Assembly (NCBI RefSeq): GCF_024372745.1
Contig: NZ_VOTZ01000009.1
Location: 1 to 64,000, forward strand
DNA length: 64,000 nt
Reading direction: 5' to 3'
Source: Methanocalculus taiwanensis
GTDB taxonomy: Archaea > Halobacteriota > Methanomicrobia > Methanomicrobiales > Methanocorpusculaceae
This document shows, piece after piece, positions 35,387-44,572 of the stretch. How positions within the stretch are numbered: position 1 is the stretch's first letter; every line of letters begins with the position of its first letter. The notes beneath the pieces were generated by a model. It was given only the letters and a program-made list of their open reading frames with translations, was not told where the DNA came from and searched no databases. A program made the position numbers and the translations under genes.

Positions 35387-36079
35387 TCAACTCCTGACCA
35401 TGGCCAGCGCCTTCTCGACCAGCTCCGGCTGAATGGTGCATGACCGATCACCACCACAGACCATACCCCGGACACCGATAATATCGGGATCAATCCGCTT
35501 CAGGGGAGAAATATCCTCAAATACAAGCGAACCTGCAAGAGCTGTCTTCATTCCAAGCTTTTTATTCTCCCGTGTAAAGGAGGTGAGAGCAGCCTCATCC
35601 ATAAATTCAAAGGTGCTCTTTCCATCCTTTAATCCAGTATCGATCATCGAAATATCCGCACCCTCTTCTCCGGCGATTGCCGCCATGTCAAAGGGAGAGA
35701 TCGTTAAAAGGCGCTCATAATCCGAGTATGCAGCAATGACAACCGTCTTTTCGGGGAACTCAGGTTTGATCGCCTTGACAACGGCCCGGATCACCTGGCG
35801 CGCATCTTCTGCGTCCGAAAACATGAGGCCTATCTTGACATAATCAGCTCCGGCGCAGGCGGCTCCATATGCCGCAAGCGCGGCGGTGCCGGGCTTCGGA
35901 GCAAAATCGCCAATAGCGGCTGAGATCGGTTTTTCACCTGTAATCTCTTTGATGGACCGGATCACCCAGGGGAAATTTGCACCAAGCGATCCTTCAGCAG
36001 GGCGTTTTACATCGACGATGTCAGCAGAAAGAGAGAGTTTCGCCTCTTCCAAAGAACTCGGGCTGACAAGTAATTCCAT
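35387..36079 (-). CDS. mfnB: (5-formylfuran-3-yl)methyl phosphate synthase MfnB
   Basis: A 230-residue TIM-barrel enzyme (former DUF556) that makes the furan precursor of methanofuran from two glyceraldehyde-3-phosphates. Conserved are MELLVSPSSLEEAKLS, DVKRPAEGSLGANFPWVI with the catalytic Lys, ADYVKIGLM and GGDRSCTI. ATG at 36079 gives the family N-terminus; a longer frame to 36151 would overlap the divergent gene. Supports a methanogen host. Confidence 0.95.
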   Translation of the reverse strand: MELLVSPSSLEEAKLSLSADIVDVKRPAEGSLGANFPWVIRSIKEITGEKPISAAIGDFAPKPGTAALAAYGAACAGADYVKIGLMFSDAEDARQVIRAVVKAIKPEFPEKTVVIAAYSDYERLLTISPFDMAAIAGEEGADISMIDTGLKDGKSTFEFMDEAALTSFTRENKKLGMKTALAGSLVFEDISPLKRIDPDIIGVRGMVCGGDRSCTIQPELVEKALAMVRS

Positions 36080-36122
36080 AGAACTTAATGATCTCCGATG
36101 ATAATAGTGATTGCGTTCTATC

Positions 36123-36794
36123 ATGCAGCTCATTTGTGCACTAGATCTCAAAGGTGGCCGGGTCGTTCATGGGAGAGGAGGAAGGCGCTCTGAATATGCC
36201 CCGCTCACATGGGGACTCTCGCCTACAGCAGAACCCCGGGGATACATTGAAGCGGTCCGGCCGAAGTCTGTTTACATTGCGGACCTGGACAGGATTGCCG
36301 GAGTCGGATCGCATGACGAAACGGTGATGGGACTTGGCGATCTCGTCGCCCGCTGCTATATCGACAGGGGGTGCAGGGGGCCTCTGGATATGCTTGATGC
36401 GCCCTTCATCGAGAATGTCATCGGAACTGAGACCGCCGGAAGTGATCTCTCTGGCTTCTCAGGCGGTTATCTGAGCGTGGATGTGAAAGACGGGCGCGTC
36501 ATTCCGGGTGGACAAATGCCGGATCAGATCCTCTCCCGCGCAGAGGAATGGGGGTTCTCAGGCTGCATCCTTCTTCATATCTCCGAAGTTGGTAGCGAGG
36601 GCGGAATCAACCGCACCGATGCGGAACATTATCGATCCCATACAGAACTACCTCTTCTCCATGGTGGCGGAGTCCGTGATCCTGACGACCTTCAGACACT
36701 CGCGGATGCCGGATATGACGGGGCGATCATTGCAACCTCCATCCATACCGGAAAAGTACCCGTTGAGTATATCAGGAGGGGATCATTCTGCTGA
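36123..36794 (+). CDS. HisA/HisF-like TIM-barrel protein
   Basis: A 223-residue phosphate-binding TIM barrel related to HisA: LICALDLKGGRVVHG at the start, YIADLDRIAG, LLHGGGVRDPDDL and GAIIATSIHTG at the C-terminal phosphate site. It lacks the full HisA catalytic pattern and sits beside mfnB, so it probably has a C1-cofactor-related rather than histidine-biosynthetic role (inference). Divergent from mfnB with 43 bases between starts. Confidence 0.75.
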   Translation: MQLICALDLKGGRVVHGRGGRRSEYAPLTWGLSPTAEPRGYIEAVRPKSVYIADLDRIAGVGSHDETVMGLGDLVARCYIDRGCRGPLDMLDAPFIENVIGTETAGSDLSGFSGGYLSVDVKDGRVIPGGQMPDQILSRAEEWGFSGCILLHISEVGSEGGINRTDAEHYRSHTELPLLHGGGVRDPDDLQTLADAGYDGAIIATSIHTGKVPVEYIRRGSFC

Positions 36795-37405
36795 TTACAA
36801 TCGAAGGAATTGATGGATCTGGTAAGAGCACCCTGATCAAGAGGCTTGAAAATAGGTTATCCGATCTCAACTGTGTCTTCACGCGCGAGCCTGGCGCAAC
36901 CTGGATCGGAAAAGCGGTCAGGCAGGCAATAGCCGAAGAGACTGATCCAATCTCAGAGGCCCTGCTCTTTGTTGCAGATCATGCGATGCACCTGAAAACA
37001 ATCGTATGGCCGGCTCTTGATGACGGGAGGATTGTGATCTCAGACAGGTTTACCGACTCGAGGTTTGCCTACCAGCAGGTGACCCTCTCAGGGGTAATCG
37101 ATGATCCCGGGAGATGGCTGGCTGCACTCCATGAAGGCTGGTCACTGACACCGGATCTCACATTTCTGCTGATCATCCCGCCAGCGCGCGCAATTGAGCG
37201 GATCGACAGAGAGGGTGTGCTGGAACATTTCGAGCGGGAAGAGGTGCTCGCCGCGGTCCAACAGGTCTATCTAAGCCGTGCCCGTGTGGAGCCAGAGCGT
37301 TTTGTCCTCATTGACGCTGAAGAGGAGATGGAGGAGATCGCCTCCTTTGTGGCAGAAGAGATCAGGCGCGTTTGCGGATCGCAAGAAGCGCATCGCCAAC
37401 CGTGA
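36788..37405 (+). CDS. tmk: thymidylate kinase, apparent CTG start
   Basis: A 205-residue dTMP kinase with P-loop [11 protein letters not shown], the DRF-type motif [14 protein letters not shown] and the lid region. The conserved N-terminus LITIEGIDG is encoded directly after CTG at 36788, itself preceded by AGGAGGGGATC. No ATG, GTG or TTG lies in frame before residue 67. The start overlaps the stop of the HisA-like gene by seven bases. The 3' end overlaps valS by 44 bases (convergent). Confidence 0.9.
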   Translation: MLITIEGIDGSGKSTLIKRLENRLSDLNCVFTREPGATWIGKAVRQAIAEETDPISEALLFVADHAMHLKTIVWPALDDGRIVISDRFTDSRFAYQQVTLSGVIDDPGRWLAALHEGWSLTPDLTFLLIIPPARAIERIDREGVLEHFEREEVLAAVQQVYLSRARVEPERFVLIDAEEEMEEIASFVAEEIRRVCGSQEAHRQP

Positions 37406-39959
37406 GAAGATCCACCTCTTCTCCCTCAATTGCATAGGAGAAGACGGGGGCATATGAACCATCCGGTATACTGATATCTGACCCGTTGACACTAATTGTG
37501 TCAACACCTGCTTCAAGCGATTCCGGCGGGAGCGCCCGTATCGCCTGCATCACAGCCCCTGCCTCCTTTCTGAATGCAGGGCCTATGATCCCCATGTTAA
37601 AGGTGATATCCGAGAGCACGCGGTCAAGGTGAGGCTCATCTGATCTCCACTCAATCTCCGCATTGGTTGTCCTTCCGGCATCTCCACCATCATCGATTGT
37701 TTTGCCGGGAGTATAGATGGTCACATGGCCAAGCGGCGCGTTCAGGGCAAGTCCGGCATCATGCTTGTATTTCCGGAGCTGCCCAACAACAGATGCAAGA
37801 AGATTGCCGTTTTCATCTGCTGTCGGGTCAATATAGTCAAGGCCAGGCCATTGCTGATCGATGATCCGACCTCCTGAAAGGTGATAGTAGCATTCACTTG
37901 CAAAGAAGGGGGTGTACGGCGCAAGCAGTCTGCAGAGGGTATCGAGTGCTGTTTTCAGGGTAAAGACGGCACCGGCCCGGGATGGGAGATCTGAATAGAG
38001 CCTCCCTTTGACAAGCTCGAGATAGTTATCTGCTAATGATGACCATGCAAAGTCACGGATAGCCTTCAATCCTTTATCATACTGGTAAGAATCAAGGGCA
38101 TCTGTCACCTCCTGTACTGTTGCCGAGAGTTTTGACAGAAGCCAGCGGTCAGCCAGTTCTGTTGGCCTGTCTGAAGATACAGAATCGTCTTTTCTGATCT
38201 GGAGAAGTGAGAAGCGGACGATATTCCACATCTTCGTCTGGAACCGGGATGCTGCGACGACATCATTCCAGGTAAATGTGATATCAGAGCCCATCGCAGC
38301 CCCAACCGCGGCCCACTGGCGGAGGGCATCCACCCCGTACCGATCGATCAGCTCATCCGGGGTGATGACATTGTTCCGAGACTTCGACATCTTGAAACCA
38401 TCTTCACCAAGGACCATGCCGTTAATCATGATTCCATCCCAGGGTTTCTTCTGCGTGAGCGCCATTGACCTGAGGATCGTATAGAATGCCCACGTCCTGA
38501 TGATATCATGCCCCTGCGGCCGGAGCTGTGTCGGATAGAATGCTGGTGTTGTCTTCCCATCCCACTTCGTGATTGCAAGTGGTGAGATGGATGAGTCCAT
38601 CCATGTATCAAGAACATCTGTCTCTCCGGCAAATGAATTCGATCCACAGACCGGACAGGGATGTTTCGGGGAATCCACCGTTGGATCGATGGGGAGATCC
38701 TCTGGAACAGGAAGGATCATCTCACCGCAATCTGAACAGAACCAGACAGGGATTGGCGTTGCAAAGAGCCGCTGCCGTGAAATGCACCAGTCCCATTCCA
38801 TCTGTTGCGTCCAGTTCAGAAGCCGGGTCTGCATATGTTCAGGATACCAGGTGATCTCTGAAGCAGCACTGACAATCTCCTCAGGCCTCACCTTCACAAA
38901 CCATTGTCGTGCCGAGAGGATCTCGATCGGGGTCTGGCACCGCCAGCATGTTCCGACCCGCTGGGGCAGTTCCTCCTGCGTTTTCAGAATACCCGATTCC
39001 TTCATGTCCGAGAGTATCGCTTCACGGCACTCTTTCGCCTTCATTCCGGTATATTTTCCACAGATTGCTGTCATCACACCTTTCTGATCAATTGCGGATC
39101 TGAGGTCGAGGTTATGGGACTTCCACCAGACAACATCCTGCTTATCTCCGAAGGTGCAGATCATCACAGCACCTGAACCAAAAGCCGGATCGACTGCTTC
39201 ATCCTCGACTACCGGCACAGGATACGAGAAGAGAGGAACGGTGAGGGTCTTTCCCTTCAGGGTGTGGTACCGGTTGTCATCAGGATGAACGGCGACGGCG
39301 ACACATGCTGCGAGGAGTTCGGGGCGCGTAGTTGCAATCTCCACGCCATCGAAATCAAAGTAATTAAGCAGTGTCGTATTCTCAGAATATGCAACCTCTG
39401 CAAAGGCAATTGCGGTCTCGCACCGGGTACAGTAATTAACGGGGTGCTCGGACTGGTAGATATAGCCGTTTTTCAGCATTTGTAAAAACGATGCCTGGGT
39501 GAGACTGTAATACGATTCCTCCATCGTTATGTATTCGTTACTCCAGTCAACCGAGAAACCCATCAGCCTGAGAGAGTGGCGCATCATACGAATGTTCTCG
39601 CGTGTGAGATCACGGCACATCTGGCGGAACTCTTCCCTGGGAACGTCATTTTTTGTTATGCCATGGATCTCTTCCACCTTCACTTCTGTCGGAAGGCCAT
39701 GACAATCCCACCCCTGCGGGAACATCACATTATAGCCGCGCATCCGCTTGTACCGGGCAACGATATCCATATAGACCCAGTTCAGTGCATGCCCGATATG
39801 CAGGCGACCCGTCGGGTATGGAGGGGGCGTATCGATGATATATCGTGGCTTTGCTGATTCCCAATCAAAATAAAAATCCTCATCGCGCCATTGATCGAGC
39901 CATCGCCGCTCAACCTCGGCATAATCATAGGTTTTTGTGAGATCCTCGGGTGACGACAT
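37362..39959 (-). CDS. valS: valyl-tRNA synthetase
   Basis: An 865-residue class Ia synthetase: [17 protein letters not shown] with the HIGH motif, a CP1 editing domain (about 170-330), a zinc-binding CSDCGEMI...CPVCGS region, the [10 protein letters not shown] signature and an anticodon-binding domain. A full-length archaeal ValS that charges tRNA-Val. Confidence 0.97.
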   Translation of the reverse strand: MSSPEDLTKTYDYAEVERRWLDQWRDEDFYFDWESAKPRYIIDTPPPYPTGRLHIGHALNWVYMDIVARYKRMRGYNVMFPQGWDCHGLPTEVKVEEIHGITKNDVPREEFRQMCRDLTRENIRMMRHSLRLMGFSVDWSNEYITMEESYYSLTQASFLQMLKNGYIYQSEHPVNYCTRCETAIAFAEVAYSENTTLLNYFDFDGVEIATTRPELLAACVAVAVHPDDNRYHTLKGKTLTVPLFSYPVPVVEDEAVDPAFGSGAVMICTFGDKQDVVWWKSHNLDLRSAIDQKGVMTAICGKYTGMKAKECREAILSDMKESGILKTQEELPQRVGTCWRCQTPIEILSARQWFVKVRPEEIVSAASEITWYPEHMQTRLLNWTQQMEWDWCISRQRLFATPIPVWFCSDCGEMILPVPEDLPIDPTVDSPKHPCPVCGSNSFAGETDVLDTWMDSSISPLAITKWDGKTTPAFYPTQLRPQGHDIIRTWAFYTILRSMALTQKKPWDGIMINGMVLGEDGFKMSKSRNNVITPDELIDRYGVDALRQWAAVGAAMGSDITFTWNDVVAASRFQTKMWNIVRFSLLQIRKDDSVSSDRPTELADRWLLSKLSATVQEVTDALDSYQYDKGLKAIRDFAWSSLADNYLELVKGRLYSDLPSRAGAVFTLKTALDTLCRLLAPYTPFFASECYYHLSGGRIIDQQWPGLDYIDPTADENGNLLASVVGQLRKYKHDAGLALNAPLGHVTIYTPGKTIDDGGDAGRTTNAEIEWRSDEPHLDRVLSDITFNMGIIGPAFRKEAGAVMQAIRALPPESLEAGVDTISVNGSDISIPDGSYAPVFSYAIEGEEVDLLTVGDALLAIRKRA

Positions 39960-40056
39960 TTATAACAGGTTGTCTGCGTCATCTGATATACTGATCGCAC
40001 CGCTAATGGGAGAGATACGAAGGTTATTCTCTCCGCCTCACCAATGTTTCCTATTC

Positions 40057-41256
40057 ATGAAGAGCCAGCCACGCCTTCTGGCAGCAACTATCGTTGCGAT
40101 CCTCGGGATTCTCATCTCTCCTTTCATTCTGCCAGCGTGGCTCTTCGCAATCTTTGTTATCTCCTTTTCAGCTGTCCTCTACCTGATTCGGGGAACACAA
40201 TACATTTCCCTCGCCCTGGGTGCAACAGCCCTCCTCTATGGGATTGGAATCCTCCCGCTTGTGGCATTTGGCGCCACCGTTGGTATCGTCACCCTCGGTG
40301 AACTGGCATACCGGGCAGCCGGTGAAGGAAAACGTGCATATCTGCATTATACAGGAGGGGCATTTGCGGGTGCTCTTCTTGTGATGGCTTACCTTGGAAG
40401 TATCGAGCCGCTTGTCCTGATCATCGGGGTGCTCGTCGCGCTGATGCTCAAATCAATTCTGGAAGGCAGGAAGGATGCCTATATGATCATCATGCTCGGG
40501 GTGGCGATGACGATCTTCCTCTTTATCGAGCTGGACTTCCAGGTGAATATCCTCCTCCTCTTTGTCGCAGCATCGATTGCACTCCTTTTTGGGTATACTT
40601 CCTTCCGGATCGGTGCAGCAGATCTCTCAGGGCTTTTCTCCGGTGCAATCATCGGTGTTCTTCTGATTGTCTTTGCCGATGTCCGATGGTTCCTTGTGAT
40701 GCTCGCTTTCTTTATCATCGGATCCGCAAGTACCCGGTTTAAGTATGCCCAGAAGAAGGCGATGGGTGTTGAACAGGAGCGGGGTGGCGCAAGAGGGTAT
40801 AAGAACGCCTTCTCAAACGGACTTGTCGGAACCGGAGCTGCAGTCCTCTTCGGGCTTACCGGAGATCCAATCTGGACCGCCCTTTTTGTCGGTAGTGTGG
40901 CAACAGCAACGGCAGATACTGTCGCCTCCGAGATAGGAGTGACCGGCGGACAGCCGATTATGATCACCACACTAAAACGGGTTCCGGAAGGAACAAACGG
41001 GGGGGTTACAATAAGGGGTGAGGCTGCATCGCTCCTTGGATCCTGTATAATTGCCGGGATCGCGTACGGATTCCAGATGATTCCACTCCCCGTCTTCTTC
41101 ATCTGTCTCCTTGCAGGATTCCTTGGAACCAATATCGATAGTCTTATCGGGGCGACCCTTGAAAACAGTGGATTCATCGGAAATGCCGGCACAAATCTCC
41201 TTGCCACATTTGGCGGAGGTATCTGTGCGGTAATGATGGTGCTTCTGCTGGTATGA
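40057..41256 (+). CDS. DUF92 family membrane protein
   Basis: About 399 residues with ten or more hydrophobic helices. The C-terminal half carries the DUF92 pattern: FIIGSASTRFKYAQKKAMG, RGYKNAFSNGLVGTGAA, ATATADTVASEIG and GNAGTNLLATFGG. Some DUF92 members from plants are linked to phytyl-phosphate kinase (VTE6); in archaea the substrate is unproven but a polyprenyl phosphate link is reasonable. The start could also be ATG 40006. Divergent from valS. Confidence 0.82.
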   Translation: MKSQPRLLAATIVAILGILISPFILPAWLFAIFVISFSAVLYLIRGTQYISLALGATALLYGIGILPLVAFGATVGIVTLGELAYRAAGEGKRAYLHYTGGAFAGALLVMAYLGSIEPLVLIIGVLVALMLKSILEGRKDAYMIIMLGVAMTIFLFIELDFQVNILLLFVAASIALLFGYTSFRIGAADLSGLFSGAIIGVLLIVFADVRWFLVMLAFFIIGSASTRFKYAQKKAMGVEQERGGARGYKNAFSNGLVGTGAAVLFGLTGDPIWTALFVGSVATATADTVASEIGVTGGQPIMITTLKRVPEGTNGGVTIRGEAASLLGSCIIAGIAYGFQMIPLPVFFICLLAGFLGTNIDSLIGATLENSGFIGNAGTNLLATFGGGICAVMMVLLLV

Positions 41257-41340
41257 TCGTAAAAAGGCAGTTACAAAAAAAACTGGAGAGTTATTCCCTC
41301 CCCTTATGTTTCTCAGATTCAACAGGAGATGCTGTTAAAT

Positions 41341-42174
41341 TCAGTACTTATACCAGCGTCCCTTCTCATCATAGACGCCCACCTGCTGCTCGACAATCGG
41401 CACATCTCCAAGCCGCTGGAAGAAGGATGCCTTGAAAGCAAGGGTAAACGGTGTTGCGATCAGCGCCCAGATGAAGAGTATGACTGCTGTTGCAAAGAGG
41501 GCATCCGGACCAAGGAGGTTCAACACCTCTTCACCACTCATCGAAGCCAGCAGATCAGGATCCATTGCACCAATCTCACTCACCTTCTCCCAGAGGATAC
41601 CCATCCAGACAAAGGCGAGACCAAAGAGAAGCATGCCAAGGGCGACAACGTTCACCACGATGAAGAGGAGGACCTTCCAGGAATGGAACAGTACAAGTGT
41701 GATACTTGAGCGGATAGAGTCGAAGATCTTCTCATCCGAAAAGACTGCGAAGCAGTCATAGAAGTATGTCAGCAGGATGATCGGGATGGTGACACCCATT
41801 GCAATGAAGAAGACCATATCCGGATTCAGATCACCTCCCATGATTGCCATTGGAATTAAGAGCAGAAAGATCGTCACGAATGCGGCAAAGATGATGACGA
41901 TCAACGGTAGCAGAACCCGGAAATAATACCGGGTGCCATAGCTCATGAAGTCGGAGATATCTCCTTTCTTCTCCCTGATGATGCCATAGCTCCCGGCGAT
42001 GATGAAGGGGAAGAGCAGGAGTGAAAGTAGCTGAAGAGCTCCTGAAATAGCAGGGTTTGCTTCTCCAAGGAGTATGTCGCCGATTGAGACGGCGCCGATC
42101 ACGAGCCCTCCAAGCCAGAGGAGGGGGAATCGCTTCAACAGCCCGAATGTATCGATGAATGCCTCACGGATCAT
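41341..42174 (-). CDS. polytopic membrane protein, function unknown
   Basis: A 277-residue protein with six hydrophobic helices and an N-terminal REAFIDTFGLLKRFPLLWLGG segment. This pattern is common in uncharacterised archaeal and bacterial membrane proteins related to the DUF7847/glycerophosphodiesterase membrane-domain group. No catalytic motif seen. The stop of the following gene on this strand is upstream by three bases, so the two are co-transcribed. Confidence 0.7.
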   Translation of the reverse strand: MIREAFIDTFGLLKRFPLLWLGGLVIGAVSIGDILLGEANPAISGALQLLSLLLFPFIIAGSYGIIREKKGDISDFMSYGTRYYFRVLLPLIVIIFAAFVTIFLLLIPMAIMGGDLNPDMVFFIAMGVTIPIILLTYFYDCFAVFSDEKIFDSIRSSITLVLFHSWKVLLFIVVNVVALGMLLFGLAFVWMGILWEKVSEIGAMDPDLLASMSGEEVLNLLGPDALFATAVILFIWALIATPFTLAFKASFFQRLGDVPIVEQQVGVYDEKGRWYKY

Positions 42175-42177
42175 GGC

Positions 42178-42768
42178 TCACCGGTTCCTTGGCATCGCGA
42201 TCATCTCCCGCACCTGGAGGTCAAAGAATGAAGCAGTGTGGGCCGGGCGGATGACAGCAGCACAGTCTGCACCGGATATTGTTCCACCGACAGCTATCAC
42301 CTCGTCTTTGACTCCGATTGCACCCTGATCGGCTGCGATCAGCACGCATTCAACGGCAACCTTCAGCCCGACTGCAACAACCCGCCTGAGAGCTTCTGCA
42401 ATCGCCTCTGTCCTTGATCCGCCACCAACCCGCGCGGATCGGGAGAGGGCGCGTTCAAGGCCGGAGAGGGCATGCGTGCCGGTGACGATTGTGTGGCCTT
42501 CTGCGAGAAGTGATGCTTTTGCATCTTCTGAGAACTCCCAGATACCTGGCTCTAAGAAGCCGACGACATGCGTTACAACCACCAGGCGGATGCCGGTGCC
42601 TTTTACCGCCTTCTGGAAAGAAAGGGCGGTCGCGCCGGAGGTGCTTGCAAGGACAATTACGTTGATATGTTCATCCTGTGCCCGTGATACACAGAGCTGG
42701 ATACAATCATCCGTATTTTGTGGTCCGGGTGCGTCAAAGTATGCAGTTTCTCGTGTGGTATAGCCCAT
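42178..42768 (-). CDS. pyruvate kinase C-terminal-like domain protein
   Basis: A 196-residue stand-alone domain resembling the pyruvate kinase alpha/beta C-terminal domain: INVIVLASTSGATALSFQKA, IRLVVVTHVVGF, EGHTIVTGTHALSG and C-terminal DEVIAVGGTISGADCAAVI. In pyruvate kinase this domain binds effectors; here it has no catalytic barrel. ATG at 42768 avoids overlap with divergent ychF. Confidence 0.8.
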   Translation of the reverse strand: MGYTTRETAYFDAPGPQNTDDCIQLCVSRAQDEHINVIVLASTSGATALSFQKAVKGTGIRLVVVTHVVGFLEPGIWEFSEDAKASLLAEGHTIVTGTHALSGLERALSRSARVGGGSRTEAIAEALRRVVAVGLKVAVECVLIAADQGAIGVKDEVIAVGGTISGADCAAVIRPAHTASFFDLQVREMIAMPRNR

Positions 42769-42805
42769 GCATGTTAATATGCATCGGTCGTACATTTCAA
42801 TTACG

Positions 42806-43972
42806 ATGATCACCCTTGCACTTGCCGGAAAACCAAATTGTGGAAAGTCGACTTTTTTCAAAGCGGCGACACTTGCCGATGTCGAGATAGCAAACTACCC
42901 GTTCACCACCATCGATGCAAACCACGGAGTTGCCTATGCCCGCGTACCCTGCCCATGCAGGGATCTGGGGCTTCAGTGTGATCAGTGCAAAGATGGATTC
43001 CGCTTCATCGGTGTCGGGCTCGTGGATGTTGCCGGGCTTGTCCCGGATGCGCATCTTGGTAAAGGACTTGGAAACCAGTTCTTAGATCACCTCCGATCAG
43101 CCGATGCAATCATCCAGGTGGTTGATGCGAGCGGGGGAACAGATGCAGAAGGAAACCCGGTCGATTTGGGATCCCACGACCCGATGGAAGATGTGCGGTT
43201 CCTGCGATATGAGATGGCGATGTGGGTCTCCGGAATCATTGAAAAACACCTCCCACGACTCACCCGTGCCGCGCAGGGGAAGGAGCCCGCATTGATCGAA
43301 CATCTTGCAGAGGCACTTGCAGGTCTTTCCATATCAGCCGAGGATATCAGATCTGCCATTGATGCAACTGACGTCGATCTCTTCAGGGCAGATGCAGATG
43401 CACTCTGCCGATTATCTGATGCACTGGTAACCATCAACAAGCCGATGGTAGTTCTACTCAATAAGGCAGATATGGCAACTGAAGATATGCTGAACACACT
43501 GCCGGTTGAGATGATCCGGGCAACCGCAGCGGGCGAGCTTGCGCTGAGAAATGCTGCCTCTGCAGGTTTAATCAGGTATCTTCCGGGTGATCCGGATTTT
43601 TCAGAGATTGAATCTGTAGCGATGACGCCGCAGCAGAAGAAGGGACTGGCAATGATTCGGGATGTAATGAAGCGTTTCGATGGAACCGGTGTTCAGCAGG
43701 CAGTCAATCATGCGATATTCTCGCTTCTCGACCTTATCGTCGTCTATCCGGTTGAGGACGAGACCCACTATACTGACGGAAAGGGCCGGGTGCTTCCCGA
43801 TGCCTTCCTGATGAAGAAGGGATCGAACCCCCGTGACCTTGCGTTCCGGGTTCATACCGATATCGGGAAAGGGTTTCTGCATGCAATTGATGCACGGACA
43901 AAGATGCGGATCAAGGATACAGCAGAACTCAAAAGTGGGGATATTATCCGGATAGTAAGTGCAGCAAAATAA
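42806..43972 (+). CDS. YchF-type GTP-binding protein
   Basis: A 388-residue Obg-superfamily NTPase: P-loop GKPNCGKST, NYPFTTIDANHG, a Cys-rich insert VPCPCRDLGLQC, DVAGLVPDAHLGKGLGNQF, LNKAD, and a C-terminal TGS domain. The archaeal YchF group has this Cys insert. Probably ribosome-associated; nucleotide preference is not readable. The ATG at 42806 leaves 37 bases to the divergent gene. Confidence 0.92.
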   Translation: MITLALAGKPNCGKSTFFKAATLADVEIANYPFTTIDANHGVAYARVPCPCRDLGLQCDQCKDGFRFIGVGLVDVAGLVPDAHLGKGLGNQFLDHLRSADAIIQVVDASGGTDAEGNPVDLGSHDPMEDVRFLRYEMAMWVSGIIEKHLPRLTRAAQGKEPALIEHLAEALAGLSISAEDIRSAIDATDVDLFRADADALCRLSDALVTINKPMVVLLNKADMATEDMLNTLPVEMIRATAAGELALRNAASAGLIRYLPGDPDFSEIESVAMTPQQKKGLAMIRDVMKRFDGTGVQQAVNHAIFSLLDLIVVYPVEDETHYTDGKGRVLPDAFLMKKGSNPRDLAFRVHTDIGKGFLHAIDARTKMRIKDTAELKSGDIIRIVSAAK

Positions 43973-44076
43973 GGTGGGGAATAGTGGTTTTCTGCAAGTG
44001 AAGCGCCACAATAAGCCGGTTGGGCTACAATCCTGCGAAAGCCTTATATTACCTGGATGTGAAGGAGTTATTACGT

Positions 44077-44397
44077 ATGGCTGGCGAGGTGTATCAGGCA
44101 CAGGTGCTGAAGAATTTCTTCGATACGATCACCGGGACTGACAGGAACCTCACCAGGATCTCAATGTGCGTGGTGACGCTTGCGAAGCTCAGAAGCGAAG
44201 ATCCCGCCAAAGTCACATTTCTTTTGGACCAGATGAGAAAGTCACGGGAGAAGAAGGAGCTCTCGATCGATATTCTGGATTATATGGTGGATGCAGCTGT
44301 TGCCCTTGAACTGGATATTGTCCAGACAGCATTTGGCGTCACCAGTGTCAGGCAGCTTACAGACGAGTTCGGCTCAGTCTCACTCGACTCGTTTTAG
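44077..44397 (+). CDS. conserved-looking hypothetical protein
   Basis: A 106-residue, mostly helical soluble protein (MAGEVYQAQVLKNFFDTI..., ending in GSVSLDSF). ATG at 44077 follows AAGGAG at proper spacing. No domain recognised. It is separated from ychF by 104 bases with no other gene. Confidence 0.65.
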   Translation: MAGEVYQAQVLKNFFDTITGTDRNLTRISMCVVTLAKLRSEDPAKVTFLLDQMRKSREKKELSIDILDYMVDAAVALELDIVQTAFGVTSVRQLTDEFGSVSLDSF

Positions 44398-44480
44398 AGT
44401 GGGGGCATTATAAAGCCTTTTTTTCCAATGAGATAGTCTGCTCATTATCCTGATGTATTGGGTCGGGAAGATTGTCCAGT

Positions 44481-44556
44481 TCAAATGATCAATTCTTTCC
44501 ATTTGTATTGATCAATAGTGTCCATTTAGAATGGATAGATTTATCATTTCAAATGA
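44481..44556 (+). promoter_or_regulatory. cluster of inverted repeats upstream of the DUF4143 ATPase
   Basis: In an AT-rich 175-base gap there are four short inverted repeats: CAAATG/CATTTG (44482-44487 and 44500-44505), the palindrome ATTGATCAAT (44507-44516), TCCATT-TAG-AATGGA (44521-44535) and TCATTT-C-AAATGA (44544-44556). The shared half-site T(C)CATTT suggests operators for a dimeric regulator. Confidence 0.5.
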
Positions 44557-44572
44557 ACACTATTCGTATACC

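Noticed and set aside
40479-41207. 242-codon minus-strand frame over the DUF92 gene
   Set aside because: Antisense shadow; the plus-strand frame has clear membrane helices and DUF92 motifs.
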